From: Perkinsus olseni
Lineage: Eukaryota > Perkinsozoa > Perkinsida
Reading direction: 5' to 3'
NCBI GenBank assembly: GCA_013115125.1
Contig: JABANN010000080.1
Coordinates: 1-64,000, forward strand
DNA: 64,000 bases
The translations under genes and the position numbers were made by a program. Numbering within the stretch: position 1 is the stretch's first letter; every line of letters starts with the position of its first letter. A model generated the notes under the pieces. It had not been told where the DNA came from and ran no database searches. It was given only the letters and a program-made list of their open reading frames with translations. This document shows positions 46,760-58,268 of this stretch, piece after piece.

Positions 46760-48420
46760 CAATCGGATTAAACTGCATCCAAGTATGTGTGTGTGCATGA
46801 GTTGTCGAAGATTTGGTATTGAGTTGAGTGACTCTGTATTGGACGAAGCAACCGGCCGGGTAGCCCTCACCCCACCCAGTATGAGATCATGATGAGACCT
46901 CACTCGGTGGTCAGGTCACCGGAGGTGCAACTTACCAGTCTGAGCTCTCCTACAAAGTGTGGTACACCCAAATTTCGCAAACTTCGGGAAACTCTGCAAC
47001 GGGCGCCTCGTATCTGATTTCGGTGATGAGGTACGGGCCAGGTTTTTCGACATGCCATCGCGAAGCGGCTTTGTGAAGTCGTGTTCACTGGATGGAACAA
47101 AAGTGGCATTGCTGGGCGTTCCTCGGATGATGATACTGCACGGGATGCAACGGCCGTGGGGGAGGTCAGGATGGCCCACTCGAGTAGCAGACGGAATTAT
47201 AACCGATCGTGGGGTCACACTGTGTCAGCTCGATAAGGCTCCGCCGCTGCCGTGCACACCGACAGAGAGGGGTCTGTTCTTCATATTACGAGAATCCACA
47301 GCACGAGAACTGGGAGCACGCGACGCTTAACAGCAGTGATAAAAAGTTATGAGTCACAGCAAGACATGTAACTCATGGAACAACCGGCAGAGGCCACTCG
47401 TACTTAAGTCGGCGGCGTCTCTGCTTGAGACAAGAAGTGAGTTGTAGATAGTTTGGATCGTCTGGGGTCGAAGTGGCGACCAGATTCGGAAACCTGCGGG
47501 GAAACGCCGTGGAATGCAATGACGAGGAAAATACACGCACTGTCTACATAACACAATCAAGCTGTCCTCATACTAGCTTCGCATTATCACGCCATTCTTG
47601 CAACTACTCTACTTTCTATCTGCTCTATCTCGTTCACTATGAGCCCAATCACTTATGTTCTACAACTGCAGGGCAGATACTCACCGTGACAGGCGTCCAG
47701 TGGAGATGTACTTCAGTCGTACTTCAGAGTGCATCAAGACGCTACATGGATGAAGATACCTGAAACCTCGGATACGCAAGCCCTGGGGACAGTTCGGACG
47801 AACGTGACCTCTCGTCAGTAGCGGCATTCTCTCTGGTCGAGTCTATAAGGCCCTGCCCTCCACAGTCGGACGGTATTCCACAATCTCCGCAAGATACTCT
47901 TTTCAATTTTTCTTTCGGCTGCGCACATGAACAGCACCCTCCTTCGCTTCTCTCATCACTGACGCGAGGTGAACAACCAAGACACCTGACTACGTACGGT
48001 CGTCGACGGGGGGTGTGCGTAAATAAAGCATGCGTGATGATATGTGTAATAAAAAGTGCGGGAGACCTTATATAGTATACGGAGTAGCCTGAGTAGGGAG
48101 GTGAAGTCCCTGCTCAGTTATACATACTGAGTAGAACTAATACTGCATAAACAAAATGACGATTGCACAACCGCTGTCCCCACACCTATAACTACACCAT
48201 CTCCAACCCTACTTAGTAGAACCCCAGAGGAGAAGTGACGACGGGAGGTTTAAGTAATTTGTATAACAAAATAAGGATTGTCCCTCTGTCTTTAAAGCTG
48301 ATATCCCGAGCTATAGCTAGACGTTGTTTCAATAGTAAGTAGATGTAAGTTTCTGTTCCCCTTTCCTGTTGATACCGGCTGCTGTGCTAATTCAATGGAC
48401 TTCTAGTTTAACAGAACATC
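46760..48420. other. No confident gene; contains a dispersed repeat
   Basis: A 36-bp block TCTATCTGCTCTATCTCGTT..(47617-47652) recurs exactly at 56276-56311 inside a Deg9 intron. An open frame at 46959-47330 has no recognisable motif. Confidence 0.5.
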
Positions 48421-48756
48421 TCACCTATCCAGAAGAATCCTCCCTTTGGGAATCTGCCGTCCCCAATCCAGCCCATGGACTTCCTTCATCTCCCTCCCCG
48501 TAGCTTCGTCCGCATCTTTCTGTTCCATAATTCGCTCCGCCAGCAGCTCCTGTAATGCTGCAATCTGTTCCTCAGCTTGGCGGGCCGTTAAATCGTCCAG
48601 CTTCTGTGCGGCTTCGGCGCGGAGTCGGGCCGCCTCTGTGATGGGGTAGGGCAGCGGGTTGGGCGACGTTCCTTCCTCCTCGACGCACTCGGAGGGTACC
48701 TCAACGATGGAACGAAACTCGACAGCAGCGCGAGCGTCTGTTTCTTCTTCTACTCA
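48421..48756 (-). CDS. 3' exon of an unidentified coiled-coil protein
   Basis: Open frame ends with a stop at 48421-48423 and reads TDARAAVEFRSIVEVPSECV, TEAARLRAEAAQKLDDLTAR, then QIAALQELLAERIMEQKDAD and EVHGLDWGRQIPKGRILLDR. It is a charged helical region with heptad spacing followed by a compact C-terminal tail. Coding bias is clear but no start exists in frame; immediately upstream is repeat R, so the 5' part may have been lost or lies beyond an intron containing the repeat. Confidence 0.5.
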
Positions 48757-48769
48757 GACTGAAGTCTAC

Positions 48770-49030
48770 TCAGACTACTACAGAGGAGCTCGAGTTCTGG
48801 ATTAACCGAAGATGTCCGGAAACTATCCCTCACCGAGGAGACTAGAGGGCGCAGGAATTGATACGAACCCTCACAAGCTGGCATCAGAACCCAACACAGA
48901 TAGTCGAGATGCCGAGCACGGAGGAGTCGCGCACTGACGCGGCGCGATTGCGGGCCGCTAGCTGATATAGCTAATCTGGCTACTTCATCTACTGCGCACA
49001 ACATCACGGTGTCTCCCTCTCGACGATTAA
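48770..49030 (-). repeat. Dispersed repeat R, copy 2
   Basis: Reverse complement of the 35130-35345 family, sharing GTGCGCAGTAGATGAAGTAG-like sequence, AGCTAGCGGCCCGC and the GCGCGAC block. Confidence 0.8.
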
Positions 49031-49328
49031 TAGCTGTTACTCGTTATGCGCCGATCGTCTTGTGTATGCGTGCATAGCTGATCTCCCTCCAGAAAGTAAG
49101 CTTGTAAGGATGGGTAGAGATCGTCCCCATACTGCAGAATATTTGTCTCCTATTTCAAGTCTTTTGCCGTGACGCATATAGCGTGAGGTTAGAGCGCATT
49201 ACTCAGATGTTATTGTTGTACAAGCTCGTGTAAAGCCTACGACCTTGACTCATAACCAGTGTCTTGGGTTCGGTTCAATTTACTACAATGGGTAGAAAGA
49301 CTTCACCCTCCTCCCCGCCGTGCGATGA

Positions 49329-49645
49329 CTATGAGTAACAACGGAAGCAGCTCCTCGAAGCAGTCACCTCAGCAGCGGCAGGTTCCACCTCGTCCTCCTC
49401 CAGTCCCTCCTCTTCCTCTTTTTGTTCACTATCAACCACCTCTTCGACTACCGTCGGTGTATGGTAGAGGGCAGGAAAGAGTTCTCTCAGCTTTCCACTG
49501 AGGGACCTGCAGGCAAGAATCAAGCCGCAGACAACGACCACAATGGCTACCCGATTTTGGGGTCTTCCAACGGAGCAAAGGGGGTTGGGTCATCCGGCTG
49601 GTCGGCCTCTAGCGGCTCGGCGACGCTTTCTTCATCGTCAGACAT
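49329..49645 (-). CDS. Small acidic protein, two exons
   Basis: Exons 49645-49551 and 49506-49329 join in frame over a 44-nt intron (GTAGCCATT...CTGCAG), giving MSDDEESVAEPLEADQPDDP, LSGKLRELFPALYH and a Glu-rich tail EEEEGLEEDEVEP, ending CFRCYS (90 residues). An upstream exon is possible: a 37-nt intron-like stretch with a family A element (GTGAATCTTAGGTCGA..AAGATACGGAATAG, about 49674-49710) precedes it. Strongly acidic; no family recognised. Confidence 0.5.
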
Positions 49646-49931
49646 ACTGCTGCTGAATGAACTAATGAGCTGACCTATTCCGTATCTTCCTGTGATCGAC
49701 CTAAGATTCACAACCCAACATCTTTGTGACATGATGATGATCATCACCAAGGTTGTGTAGCTTGGGACGACATGGCAGTTCTTATGAGCATGCAGCAGCA
49801 AGATACGAAGGGTCAATGAACGAGGATATTCGACTTGAACTAGCTAATTACGAATCCAAAATCTTCCGCGTGCGCACAGCGTATCTTTGTCACGTCCGCC
49901 GCTCGTCTTCTCTTACTCATCTCCGATGGCT

Positions 49932-51935
49932 CTATAGAGCTCTTCTTATGTGATAGATGTTTCGAGGCATTAAACTGCCGGTGGTCGTGATCGAACCTCC
50001 GACCTCACCAATACCCAAAGGACTAGGACTTGGCCTTCTCACCGGTAGAGGCAACTGCAGCCGCGGTAAGGCTGCCGTCTTCGGGGATCCAGCCGCGGAG
50101 TCTTCCAACCCGGCATCATGAACCCGCACAGGTTCGATTCCCAGCGGCGACAATGAGGCAATAAATTCATCCAAACAGTCGATCGAGAAGGAGTCGAAGC
50201 CGCGGCAAATCTCCATCTTGATTCTCTCATATGCTTCTGGTTGGAGGACTCGGGTGAGGTCGACGTCCAGCAAGAAGGGGTCCTCGATGATCAATTTCCT
50301 CCGAGCCACGTCCGAGGGCAGAAGATACTCGAACCTCGAGGATTGCCTCGTCATGAGGCAGCCTTGCCGAACCGATACAACGACGGTGTGCTTTGCCCCA
50401 AAGATATACTCTTGATAAAATATAAAAAAGATTCTCACAAGGTCGACAACCTTGACCTTGTCAAAGGCATGTCGATAGGGAAGATACTCTTCAGAGATAA
50501 TCTCGTTGACCTCGTAAAGATTCTCAGACGCGCACAGCGAAGATTTTTCCCCACCCGCTGTCGTGGGCACCGTGGACGTGAGACTGCTCGGCGAGTCCGC
50601 CTCATTGAACGGATCAACATCGCAGGGGCCGAGGAATCCAAGGTCGCCGAGGATAGATTCCCTGTTGAACCTAAGATACTCTTCTCGGCCCTCACCACAC
50701 TCGAAAGAATCTGTTTGATTGAAGCCTTCCTGGAGGCAGGGAAGGTAGCCGGTCGCCTGAAGAAATATAAAAATGAAGCGACGCGAACCAGGTATGGTCA
50801 AGACGAAACATTTTCAAAGCGGGAATCTTTACTTTTCCGGCAGCCTCGATGGCAACATTGATACAATTTTTTCAATCAATCTGTCTTTGGGAAATTCCCG
50901 ATACGATTTTTTTCCCGGTATTTTTTCACTAAGATCGTCGGAATGGTGATGCTGCTCACCTGCAGCGCGAAGATCGACATGAGGGTGATGGCGTAGCTGC
51001 TGAGGCCGCCGACCTGCTGGACCCCACGCAGACCACGATCCTTCGCCCACGACTGAGGCAGTCACAATAGAGCAGGGCAAGTGGAGAAGGAATAAGCCCA
51101 GTTGCAAAGCCTCTCCGTAGCAACCAGGAGGGTATCAGGATAGCTCGTCATTAACCTTTTCAATTGGTCATTAATCTTAACCGATTTTTCCATTTTGCGG
51201 AGAGAATTTTTCGAACTCAACCGGTGCCCCGTTATTCGAGCATCTCCTACCATCTCCCCCACGACGAAGCGCACGAGAAATTAGAGAACTCTCATGCCGT
51301 AATGAAGATAAGATTGCGAAACCCTAGCTCAGCTGGACGCCACAAGATGCTCCTGTGAGTTGGAACTTGAGTTGCGTAGAATTGTGACTTCAAGGACCAT
51401 GCGAGTAAGACCCATTTTGAGCCCCCAAACACGCATGCATCGAAAGGAGGGCGACACCGATGCAGGTTCGACTTACTATAATGGCTATGATGAATCTTCG
51501 GACCTTGGGACTGATGGCGACATAACCAGCTATTAATCTCGAGTTCACTTCGGGCAGGTAATTGGCGACACTAACGTCGAGTATCTTTCCCGTATGTCCA
51601 TCTCTGAGTTTGACCACCGGCACTCGAGCCTGCGGGGTCCAACTCTCGACGAAGAAGCGGTCGAGGAAGTTACAGCGGGTTGCCAGCCAGGCGACGAGTT
51701 GGCCAGGGGCGACCCCGTCCGAGGCAAGATTCACGTCAACGTCAGAGTGCTCGCCGACGAGACCGGTAGCAGCAGAACCGAAGACTCTCGGACGCACGTC
51801 GAGGTTGAATTGGGATTTGATGAGGATTCTGAGATCCTCGAGGGCAGGGGTGTTCATGATTTGGGTCCAGTTGGCAGGTCTGTTGCACGGGTAGAGTTCG
51901 ATGAGGATATTTTCGAGATGCGACGGGGAGGACAT
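49932..51935 (-). CDS. Second terminal nucleotidyltransferase (Cid1/TUTase-like)
   Basis: Exon 1 is 51935-51477, exon 2 51052-50960, exon 3 starts at 50756; all are phase 0 joins. Core: VFGSAATGLVGEHSDVDVNL (Gly-Ser and the two catalytic Asp), ARVPVVKLRDG, then KILDVSVANYLPEVNSRLIA with the third Asp. Central domain: SWAKDRGLRG and VGGLSSYAITLMSIFALQ, then TGYLPCLQEG. PAP-associated domain: DLVRIFFIFYQ and IIEDPFLLDVDLTRVL. Intron 1 (424 nt) is long for this locus and carries a B-box-like GCAGGTTCGACTT. Family A sequence GTATCTTAGGTTCAACAG sits in frame inside the exon 3 region (about 50664-50681), either coding or an 18-nt intron. A T-arm sequence lies near the C-terminus at 49990. Convergent in function with the gene at 42241. 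Confidence 0.85.
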
Positions 51936-52322
51936 GAGGATGAAGGATAGTTAGTTTCTAGAGAAGGAAGCACCAGGCCTTGGGACGCGAGAACGGTGGA
52001 ACGATCTGCGCACTTTTTGACCCATCTTGTAGGCTTTGCTGGAGCCAAGTGCCCTAGTGGCTCACCGGGCATTCTACTTTCAGACTCTTTCATAATACTT
52101 GAAAAATTCCCCCGACCCTCCACCCTCGACCGAGTAATCAGCTATTGCTGATCCCCAATTTATTCAGTTCGCAACCCCCTCTGCCATAACGGCCTCATTT
52201 CTCCATGTCGCGTTTGTTCACTGTTTACCAAAAATCTTTTCCTGCCCGCCATTCTTTTCAAAGAGAGCTATTGTTGAACCCAAATCCTCGAGTTTCTGAT
52301 GACACCTGTTGCTGAGCCATGG

Positions 52323-53532
52323 TCAAACGTCCCGAGTCTCGACGACTACAACTCCGCACCTTTCCAAGGCCTTCCTCACAGCTCTTCGCCGCAAAGGAAG
52401 ACCGTCAGATTGAAGTACGCATTGGTAGTGGCCGGGGCTATGGTAAATTAAAATAACATCAGACTCGGCGTCCGAAAATTGGCGGCCGATGTAAAAATCT
52501 GCTTGACCGATTTCGCTAACGATTACGACGCAAAGGTCGTTCATGGGTCCTCGGGAGGAGCTTGCCCGGCACATGGCGTAGGGGAGGAAGTCGCTGAAGG
52601 CCTGAGGATGCTGAGGTTGAAGCGAGGAAGTGACGAGTGATTTGGATACTTGGATGTTCTCTCCGACTTGGCCGCTGCCGACCCACCCTGGATGGGCTTC
52701 GATTACTCGGCCCTCTATGAAACGCTTCAGCGATAGCGCTGTCTGAAAGGTATCCAGAGGTCGAGCGTGTAGGATACAAATAAGCTCAGGGTCGGAACCT
52801 TTTGCCACACCTCTTTAATTGAATCAGCTGACTCCTTCAAGTCTATGAAGCCTTCGGAGATGGTAGCCAACCAAGATGCAGCTAGAGACAGGTAGAAGCA
52901 TTGATTATACATCTCGTCGCCTGAACGCCGTAATAATTTCGTGGCGCAGTGACGGTGGCAGAAGCCGTACCATCCTCCGAGGTATTCCTACTGCCCATGT
53001 CCACCACTTGGACGTTGAGGGTCGCTAAGGCGGCTTCCACCCTCACCGCAGTCGAGTCGAGCGAAGATACGACGGACGCCGCGCACTCGGAAGATTTTAC
53101 TGAGCTGCTGGTTGAGTCGCTTGAAGGGTTTTGCCTGAAGAAGGTATCATAGGCTGATCAACGAAAGATACGAAACAGGTCAAGTTGTTCCCACTTCCTC
53201 CTCTCTTTGCTCCTCGCAGCCAAAGCCATGAGTGAGGCTTCTGCATCTCTCACAATCCGACTCTGCCGTCGAGGGTTCGAATTGTCTTTTTCAAGTTCAC
53301 TAAAGGTCTGCGTTAAACTCCTCGTTAACATCCTCTTCGACTCCCTCCCGTTGCCGTCTTCGTCGAAGGCCCGGCGTTCCGGCAGAGGCTTCCTTCGACG
53401 CTGCCTCTCCTCCGCCTCAAACGTTACTTTACTTTCCTCCAGCACAGTGGCCAGCTCGGCTTCGAATTCCAAAGTGGCTCTGGTGGGCGATATACTCGGA
53501 AAGTGAAAGAACCAAGCTAAGACCGATTCCAT
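52323..53532 (-). CDS. OTU-like cysteine protease (putative deubiquitinase)
   Basis: Exons 53532-53177, 53134-52971, 52920-52811 and 52742-52323 join in frame at phases 2, 1 and 0 to 349 residues. The junction between exons 2 and 3 rebuilds EDGDEMYNQCFYLSLAASWL, resembling the OTU catalytic D-x-x-C box (usual DGNCLFRSL); the C-terminal ILIYHSPGHYQCVL supplies the His. The N-terminal third is a charged coiled coil. OTU enzymes cleave ubiquitin; activity here is inferred. Exon 1 uses a weak GTTTCG donor. Intron 1 contains a 41-bp family A element, and intron 3 (50 nt) contains the family C sequence also found in NSUN2. Upstream ATG beyond 53532 not found. Confidence 0.7.
53144..53184 (+). repeat. 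Family A element, 41-bp copy 3
   Basis: Starts GTATCATAGGCTGATCAACG and ends AAAGATACGAAACAGGTCAAG; lies across the intron 1 donor of the OTU-like gene, so its last bases include codons. Confidence 0.8.
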
Positions 53533-54205
53533 CGTCCCTCTGGTGACTGTCTCCCTTGCTGGCTGTGGACACCGGTTTCGAGTCCAACTAAGCCGGAACC
53601 GTTAGCGTTGGGCTATTAACTCACACGCTAGCTGTGCGTCTGCGTGCTAGTGTACGCAGACACAAGGTGAAGAAGCGCTAGATCATTCTAAGACCTTTTG
53701 TTGCCCACTAGCCCAGCTTACGTATTTATATTACTATTGAAGTTCGTCGCTCAAGTACTGTGAGCGAGTCTTCCTGAGGTATCCAGACTAATTGACGCCC
53801 TGAAGGTTCAGCTGTTGGATGAATTCCTTATGAAACTCCCAATTAATTCCGGGATTGAAATTTTCACGTAAATTTCGGTTCCGGAGTCGATTCAAAATTG
53901 GCTCGTCGAACAGCTCCCGGAGGTGATCTCCGGCATTCAGACGCGAGAACCCTGAGGTGAGCCCCAAAAACCGTCCACAGTGCCTCGTGAGTGGTTCCAT
54001 CTCCGTCTCTCCTTCGCGGCGGCGCTCGAGACGAGACAATTCCGCTGTGGAAGTTCCTGCGGACTTCAGAGATCAGCGGCCAGCTTGGGTGTGTTGGGGG
54101 CCTTGGCCGTTTGATGCACCGGAATTCAAGGCGATGCTGCTGAGGTCTCGCTGTCTTCTTTACTGTTGAGGTAGTGATATCTGGCCGGCGAAGAATTAGA
54201 ACCGA
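53533..54205. other. No gene recognised
   Basis: Intergenic between divergent OTU-like and Deg9 genes. An open frame at 53788-54039 (minus) reads LTRHCGRFLGLTSGFSRLNA and may be a fragment, unsupported. Confidence 0.45.
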
Positions 54206-54209
54206 AAAA

Positions 54210-54285
54210 TCATCAGGTGGTAGGATTGAACCTGCGGTCTCTCACATACCTGTCTGCAAGGAGCTCTACCGCGTGACAATTCTTA
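54210..54285 (-). tRNA. Degenerate tRNA-Cys-like sequence
   Basis: The minus strand shows an A-box-like GTCACGCGGTAGAGC, a loop TTGCAGA that would present anticodon GCA, and a B box AGGTTCAATCC. Acceptor and T stems pair poorly (for example CGCAG against CTACC), so a functional tRNA is unlikely; it looks like a tRNA-derived SINE or pseudogene just upstream of Deg9. Confidence 0.45.
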
Positions 54286-54327
54286 CGCGACTTGCGCTGT
54301 AAGCTCATTAAAAACCCTCACAGCAGC

Positions 54328-57300
54328 ATGGACAACCTCCCTGTTTCAGAAGCACCATCATCATCACCACCACAGTTTTCCCCTGGCATGTCCCTTCTTG
54401 CCAGTCCCCTTCGCCTCCTTCCCCATGCCATCACCTCCCGACCCGTCCTAGCCTCCACCAGGCTCCTATCGACCACCGCTTGTCGCCTCTTCTCGGCCCA
54501 GCGCCCCAGCCCCGCCGACCTAGCGGTCGTCAAACTCCATGTAACTCGTCAACGGCCCAGCTGGACCGTCCCCTGGCAGACGACTCCTGTCGAAGCCTCT
54601 AGTGGCTCGGGCTGTCTACTATCTTTACCGGAATCCGCCGGGCCATCGTGGCGGTCTCGGAATTTCGTTCTGACGGCAGCCCATGTGGTAGCGGACAGCA
54701 TCTACCTCACAGTCCAGCGGAATACTGACTACTTTGAACCTAATAAATTCCCGGCTGTCGTCCGAGCGGTCTGCCATGACTCGGACTTGGCCCTGGTGGA
54801 AGTAACCAACGACAAGGAGGGATTTAGGAATGGTAGTGGGGTCATCGGGGACGGTGACAGAGTCAGTTCCGAGTGACTGAGTAATTTATTGAGTCTTTTC
54901 CGCGTATTTTTCGAAACCCGAACAAACGTTTCAGCGTGTTGCTGAATCTTCCAAATCTCCGCTGCCATAGCTGACTACAGTGCTGATGACACCGCCAGCG
55001 CTATAGCTTTAGGCCTGCTCTTTCGAGTGGCCTTTCGATGAGCATATGAAAAGGTTGTTGGGTTCTTTTCCTAACAACTTTCACGCGTCCGACACGTAAA
55101 TTATCGTCTGATACCTATTTTGTGGTTTGAGGAAGGTCTTTCTGGCTCAGGTGGCAACCACCCCTCACCCGACCGCCCTGCGGCGGCGATGAAACCTCTG
55201 GAACTCGCCCGATGGGACGACCTTCCCGAGCTGCGGGATACAGTACAGGTAGGTGTCCCCCTCTCCGTGGTGCCCGTCACGATGAGGACGAGCAGGTGGT
55301 CGGCTACCCCGTCGGGGGCGACAAGCTGTCTGTCACCAGTGGTGTTGTTTCGAGGTGTGAGGTAATAATAGTAGGCCACCTCGAGGCCTTGCCATCGATC
55401 GGGTCTTGCAACTAGGTGGTTGAGTACTCCCATAGTGCTCGGCCGGCCCTCGGCATCACAGTGGATGCTGCTATCAATGCTGGCAATTCTGGAGGACCGG
55501 TGATGTGCGGTAGCTCAGATAAGATTTTGGGTAGTAGAGGGGGGGGGCAAGGCGAGTGTTGAGCTTAGGAAGACTGTCTAGGAAACCTGAAGGGCACTTG
55601 ATGTAGTTCATTTTCTAAGGCGTCGCATAGTATATTTTACCCGTATTGTTTTTTGAAATTTACTACTTAATTTTTCCGGCACGTCAACGCCACCCAAACC
55701 CCGACCTTACGCGATTCACTTTCTCTTCGCAACTGCTGTTTTTACTTCTCAGAGGGGCCCTGCAGATCATCATCCAGCATGAGGCGTGCTTCATGGTGAC
55801 CCATTCTCAGGTGTGGCCTTCCAGAAGTATGTCTCCCATGGCGTTGAGAACCAAGGCCACGCGGTGCCGAGCTACCTGATATGGCGGTTCATTAACCGAG
55901 TGATCGCTCGGGCGTCCGATGCAGAAAGCTTGGCTTCGACCATCGGTGGGGTTGGGGATGGGTCGTTGGACCTTCCCTGTTTGGGGGTCACTTGCCAGCC
56001 AGTGGAGAACGAGCAGTTTAAGAAGTGGCTGGGCGTGGCGGCAGGTAATACGACCTTCTAGTAGAGCCTGTCTGTTTGACGCGATTGAGGTTGGATGCCG
56101 CGGACGGCACGTGTGTCAACCTTGTCGTTGAGTTTGAACGGGGCGAGCAGCGAATATTATACTCACCATGTACAGTGTTTACATAGCAGCGTAGTACGAG
56201 TAGCGATTGGAGTGGTAGTAGGATAACACAATTGAGCCGCGTGGTCACTGGCTGCGTCTCCTCAACTGGATTACCCTCTATCTGCTCTATCTCGTTCACT
56301 ATGAGCCCAATCTTCTTATGTGGTGCTCTACATCGAAAAAGTGTATCTTTGGTTGAACCTCGCTATATACAAGCGTGAAGATACTCCGTTGCCTGCCTTC
56401 AGGAGACACTGACGTTGGGATGGATCGTAAAGGGGTGATGGTGTCCTGGTCCGTCAACCCGGCTTTGAAGAAGTACGATGTCATCTCGGCCATCAACGGC
56501 ACTCCCCTGGACAGCTTCGGACATGTTTGGTAATAGTGGAGGTCCTCGGGCCTGTACACCATTTCCACCTCAAGTTGAAAGGGGGTGACTTTAACTCAGT
56601 TTTCTGGAGGCGAAATCGCCTTGTCTTGAAAGTTTCATTCTAAGATAGATCGTTTCAAATTGAAGTCTCCCCAGTTTGAACGATATTTGAATTAAAGTCA
56701 CCTCCTCGTGACTTGAGGGGAAGAGGGTGTGAGTTCGACCCGTCCGCAGGTACCTCGGCAGACGCCTGTACATGACGGCGTTGCTGGACAGCTTTTATGT
56801 GGGGGACGCGGTAGAGCTGACGGTTTTATCGAGGGGCGATGCTGGACCGGTCGTGGAGAGGAGGACAGTGGGGCTGATGTCGCCCAAGGATTGTTTTCTG
56901 GTTCCAAAGGGACAGATGTACGACGTGAAAGCCCCACCTTATTTGATAACGGGAGGTACTAAGGGGGTGAGGGGAGAATCTTTGCTTCACTCTGGCGAAG
57001 GATGGGAGAGGTTGACGACCGTAGTTATCCGAGTGGTAGGATCCGATTTTCGGCGGCTTCACTTAAGTCTTCTGCCGTACCCTCAGTGGCAGTAGGCCTT
57101 CCACATTTTTCTGTGCGCTTTTTCGGTCATGATGGTCTAAAACGGTGGAATTTCGTGGCGCGCGACATATTTTTGGTGCCTCCGCTACATCTGTGGTTTG
57201 CCTCAGGTTTAGTGTTCCAACCGCTGAGTATCGACTACTTGAGAGGATGGACTTCTGATAGGGACAGGCCGACTCACCTGCAGCATATAGTCAATACAGG

Positions 57301-57920
57301 GAGGAAATGCGAGACGCGGCAGGTGACAAAAATGTCGGCCGTGGGAATCGAACCTGTGCTGAAACAACGTCGTATCGGTTGGGAGTGTTCCGCGTTTCTT
57401 GATTTCTCCTGGGGTATCTTCGGAACGCCTTCAAGCTTCAAAGCTGAAGATTCTAACCATATATAATTCTGAGATGTCCTCGCTGGGGATCGAACCTAGG
57501 TGGCTCGATTATTGTCGCTGACGGTCAGGAATGCGTAGTGCTCACCCAAGTCCTCGCTGACGAATGCAACTCCGGTTATGGCAGTGGGTGGGTTGGTGGA
57601 CCGATAGTAGAAAAGGTCAACGACGAAAAGATATGCTGTAAGGGTATCTTTCGCGCAGTGGGAAGAATTTGCGCATGCGTGCAACTGTAGGTCTTGCACA
57701 TCTTGAGAAGATACTCGATGCTGTTGTGTACTCTCCGGAAGAGTCGGCGGACTATGTTGTTTTGGAGCTGCTGTGTTACGACGGTCCCTTCACGATGGTC
57801 TTGGCGTCGAGGGAGATTCGACAAGGTGACGATCGGGTGAAGGAGCGGTACGGCCTGCCGAGGCTGCGAAGTGACGGCAGTAGTCGTCGTAGTGGCTGCC
57901 CTGTGCACTCCCCTGTGTGA
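54328..57920 (+). CDS. Deg9-type serine protease (HtrA/DegP family), ten exons
   Basis: A trypsin-like protease with PDZ domains. Exons 54328-54832, 55151-55248, 55296-55361, 55416-55509, 55811-56044, 56403-56529, 56750-56955, 57207-57322, 57529-57637 and 57691-57920 all close in frame, giving 594 residues, the usual Deg9 length. Catalytic triad: His in VLTAAHVVAD, Asp in HDSDLALVEV, Ser in AAINAGNSGGPVM. Then GVAFQKYVSHGVENQGHAVP, PDZ-like KGVMVSWSVNPALKKYDVIS, and the family's C-terminal half with GLVFQPLSIDYLRGW and VVLTQVLADECNSGYG. The N-terminus has an Arg/Ser-rich presequence (internal MSLLASPLRLLPH) suggesting a mitochondrial target. Introns contain families B (56731, 57346, 57489) and C (57143) and a dispersed repeat (56276-56311). 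Confidence 0.93.
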
Positions 57921-57994
57921 GGTTTCATGTCGGTATCAGTGTCGTGTTCCAGTATGCCGGCAGTTAAAGTGTGACACAATCTTCGTCTCCCCTC

Positions 57995-58075
57995 AGTTCT
58001 AACTTCGGAACTCGACATAGGGAGTCGGGAGGCCAAGTGAAGAGGGGCCGCGCGCTGACTTGTCGCGAATGCTTG
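57995..58075 (-). repeat. Dispersed repeat R, copy 3
   Basis: Reverse complement shares CAAGTCAGCGCGCGGCC, CTTGGCCTCCCGACTCCCTA and GTTCCGAAGTTAGAACTGAG with 35250-35330. Confidence 0.85.
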
Positions 58076-58268
58076 TTCCTTCTCTATTGTGAAGGACAGG
58101 CTCCTGTTAGTATCACTCATGTCGGGTTCGTAGCTTCTGCGTACTCGGTCTTGTAGAATGGATATAGTTAGCACTAGCTAAGACAGCTTTGTGTTGGCAA
58201 GAGGTGAGGCAGAAAGATCTTTCTCATTATTCCTGATCATTTACAGTGATGTTGTTGGCTTGGTGTTC

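Noticed and set aside
51594-51950. Plus-strand acidic ORF
   Set aside because: Antisense to exon 1 of nucleotidyltransferase 2.
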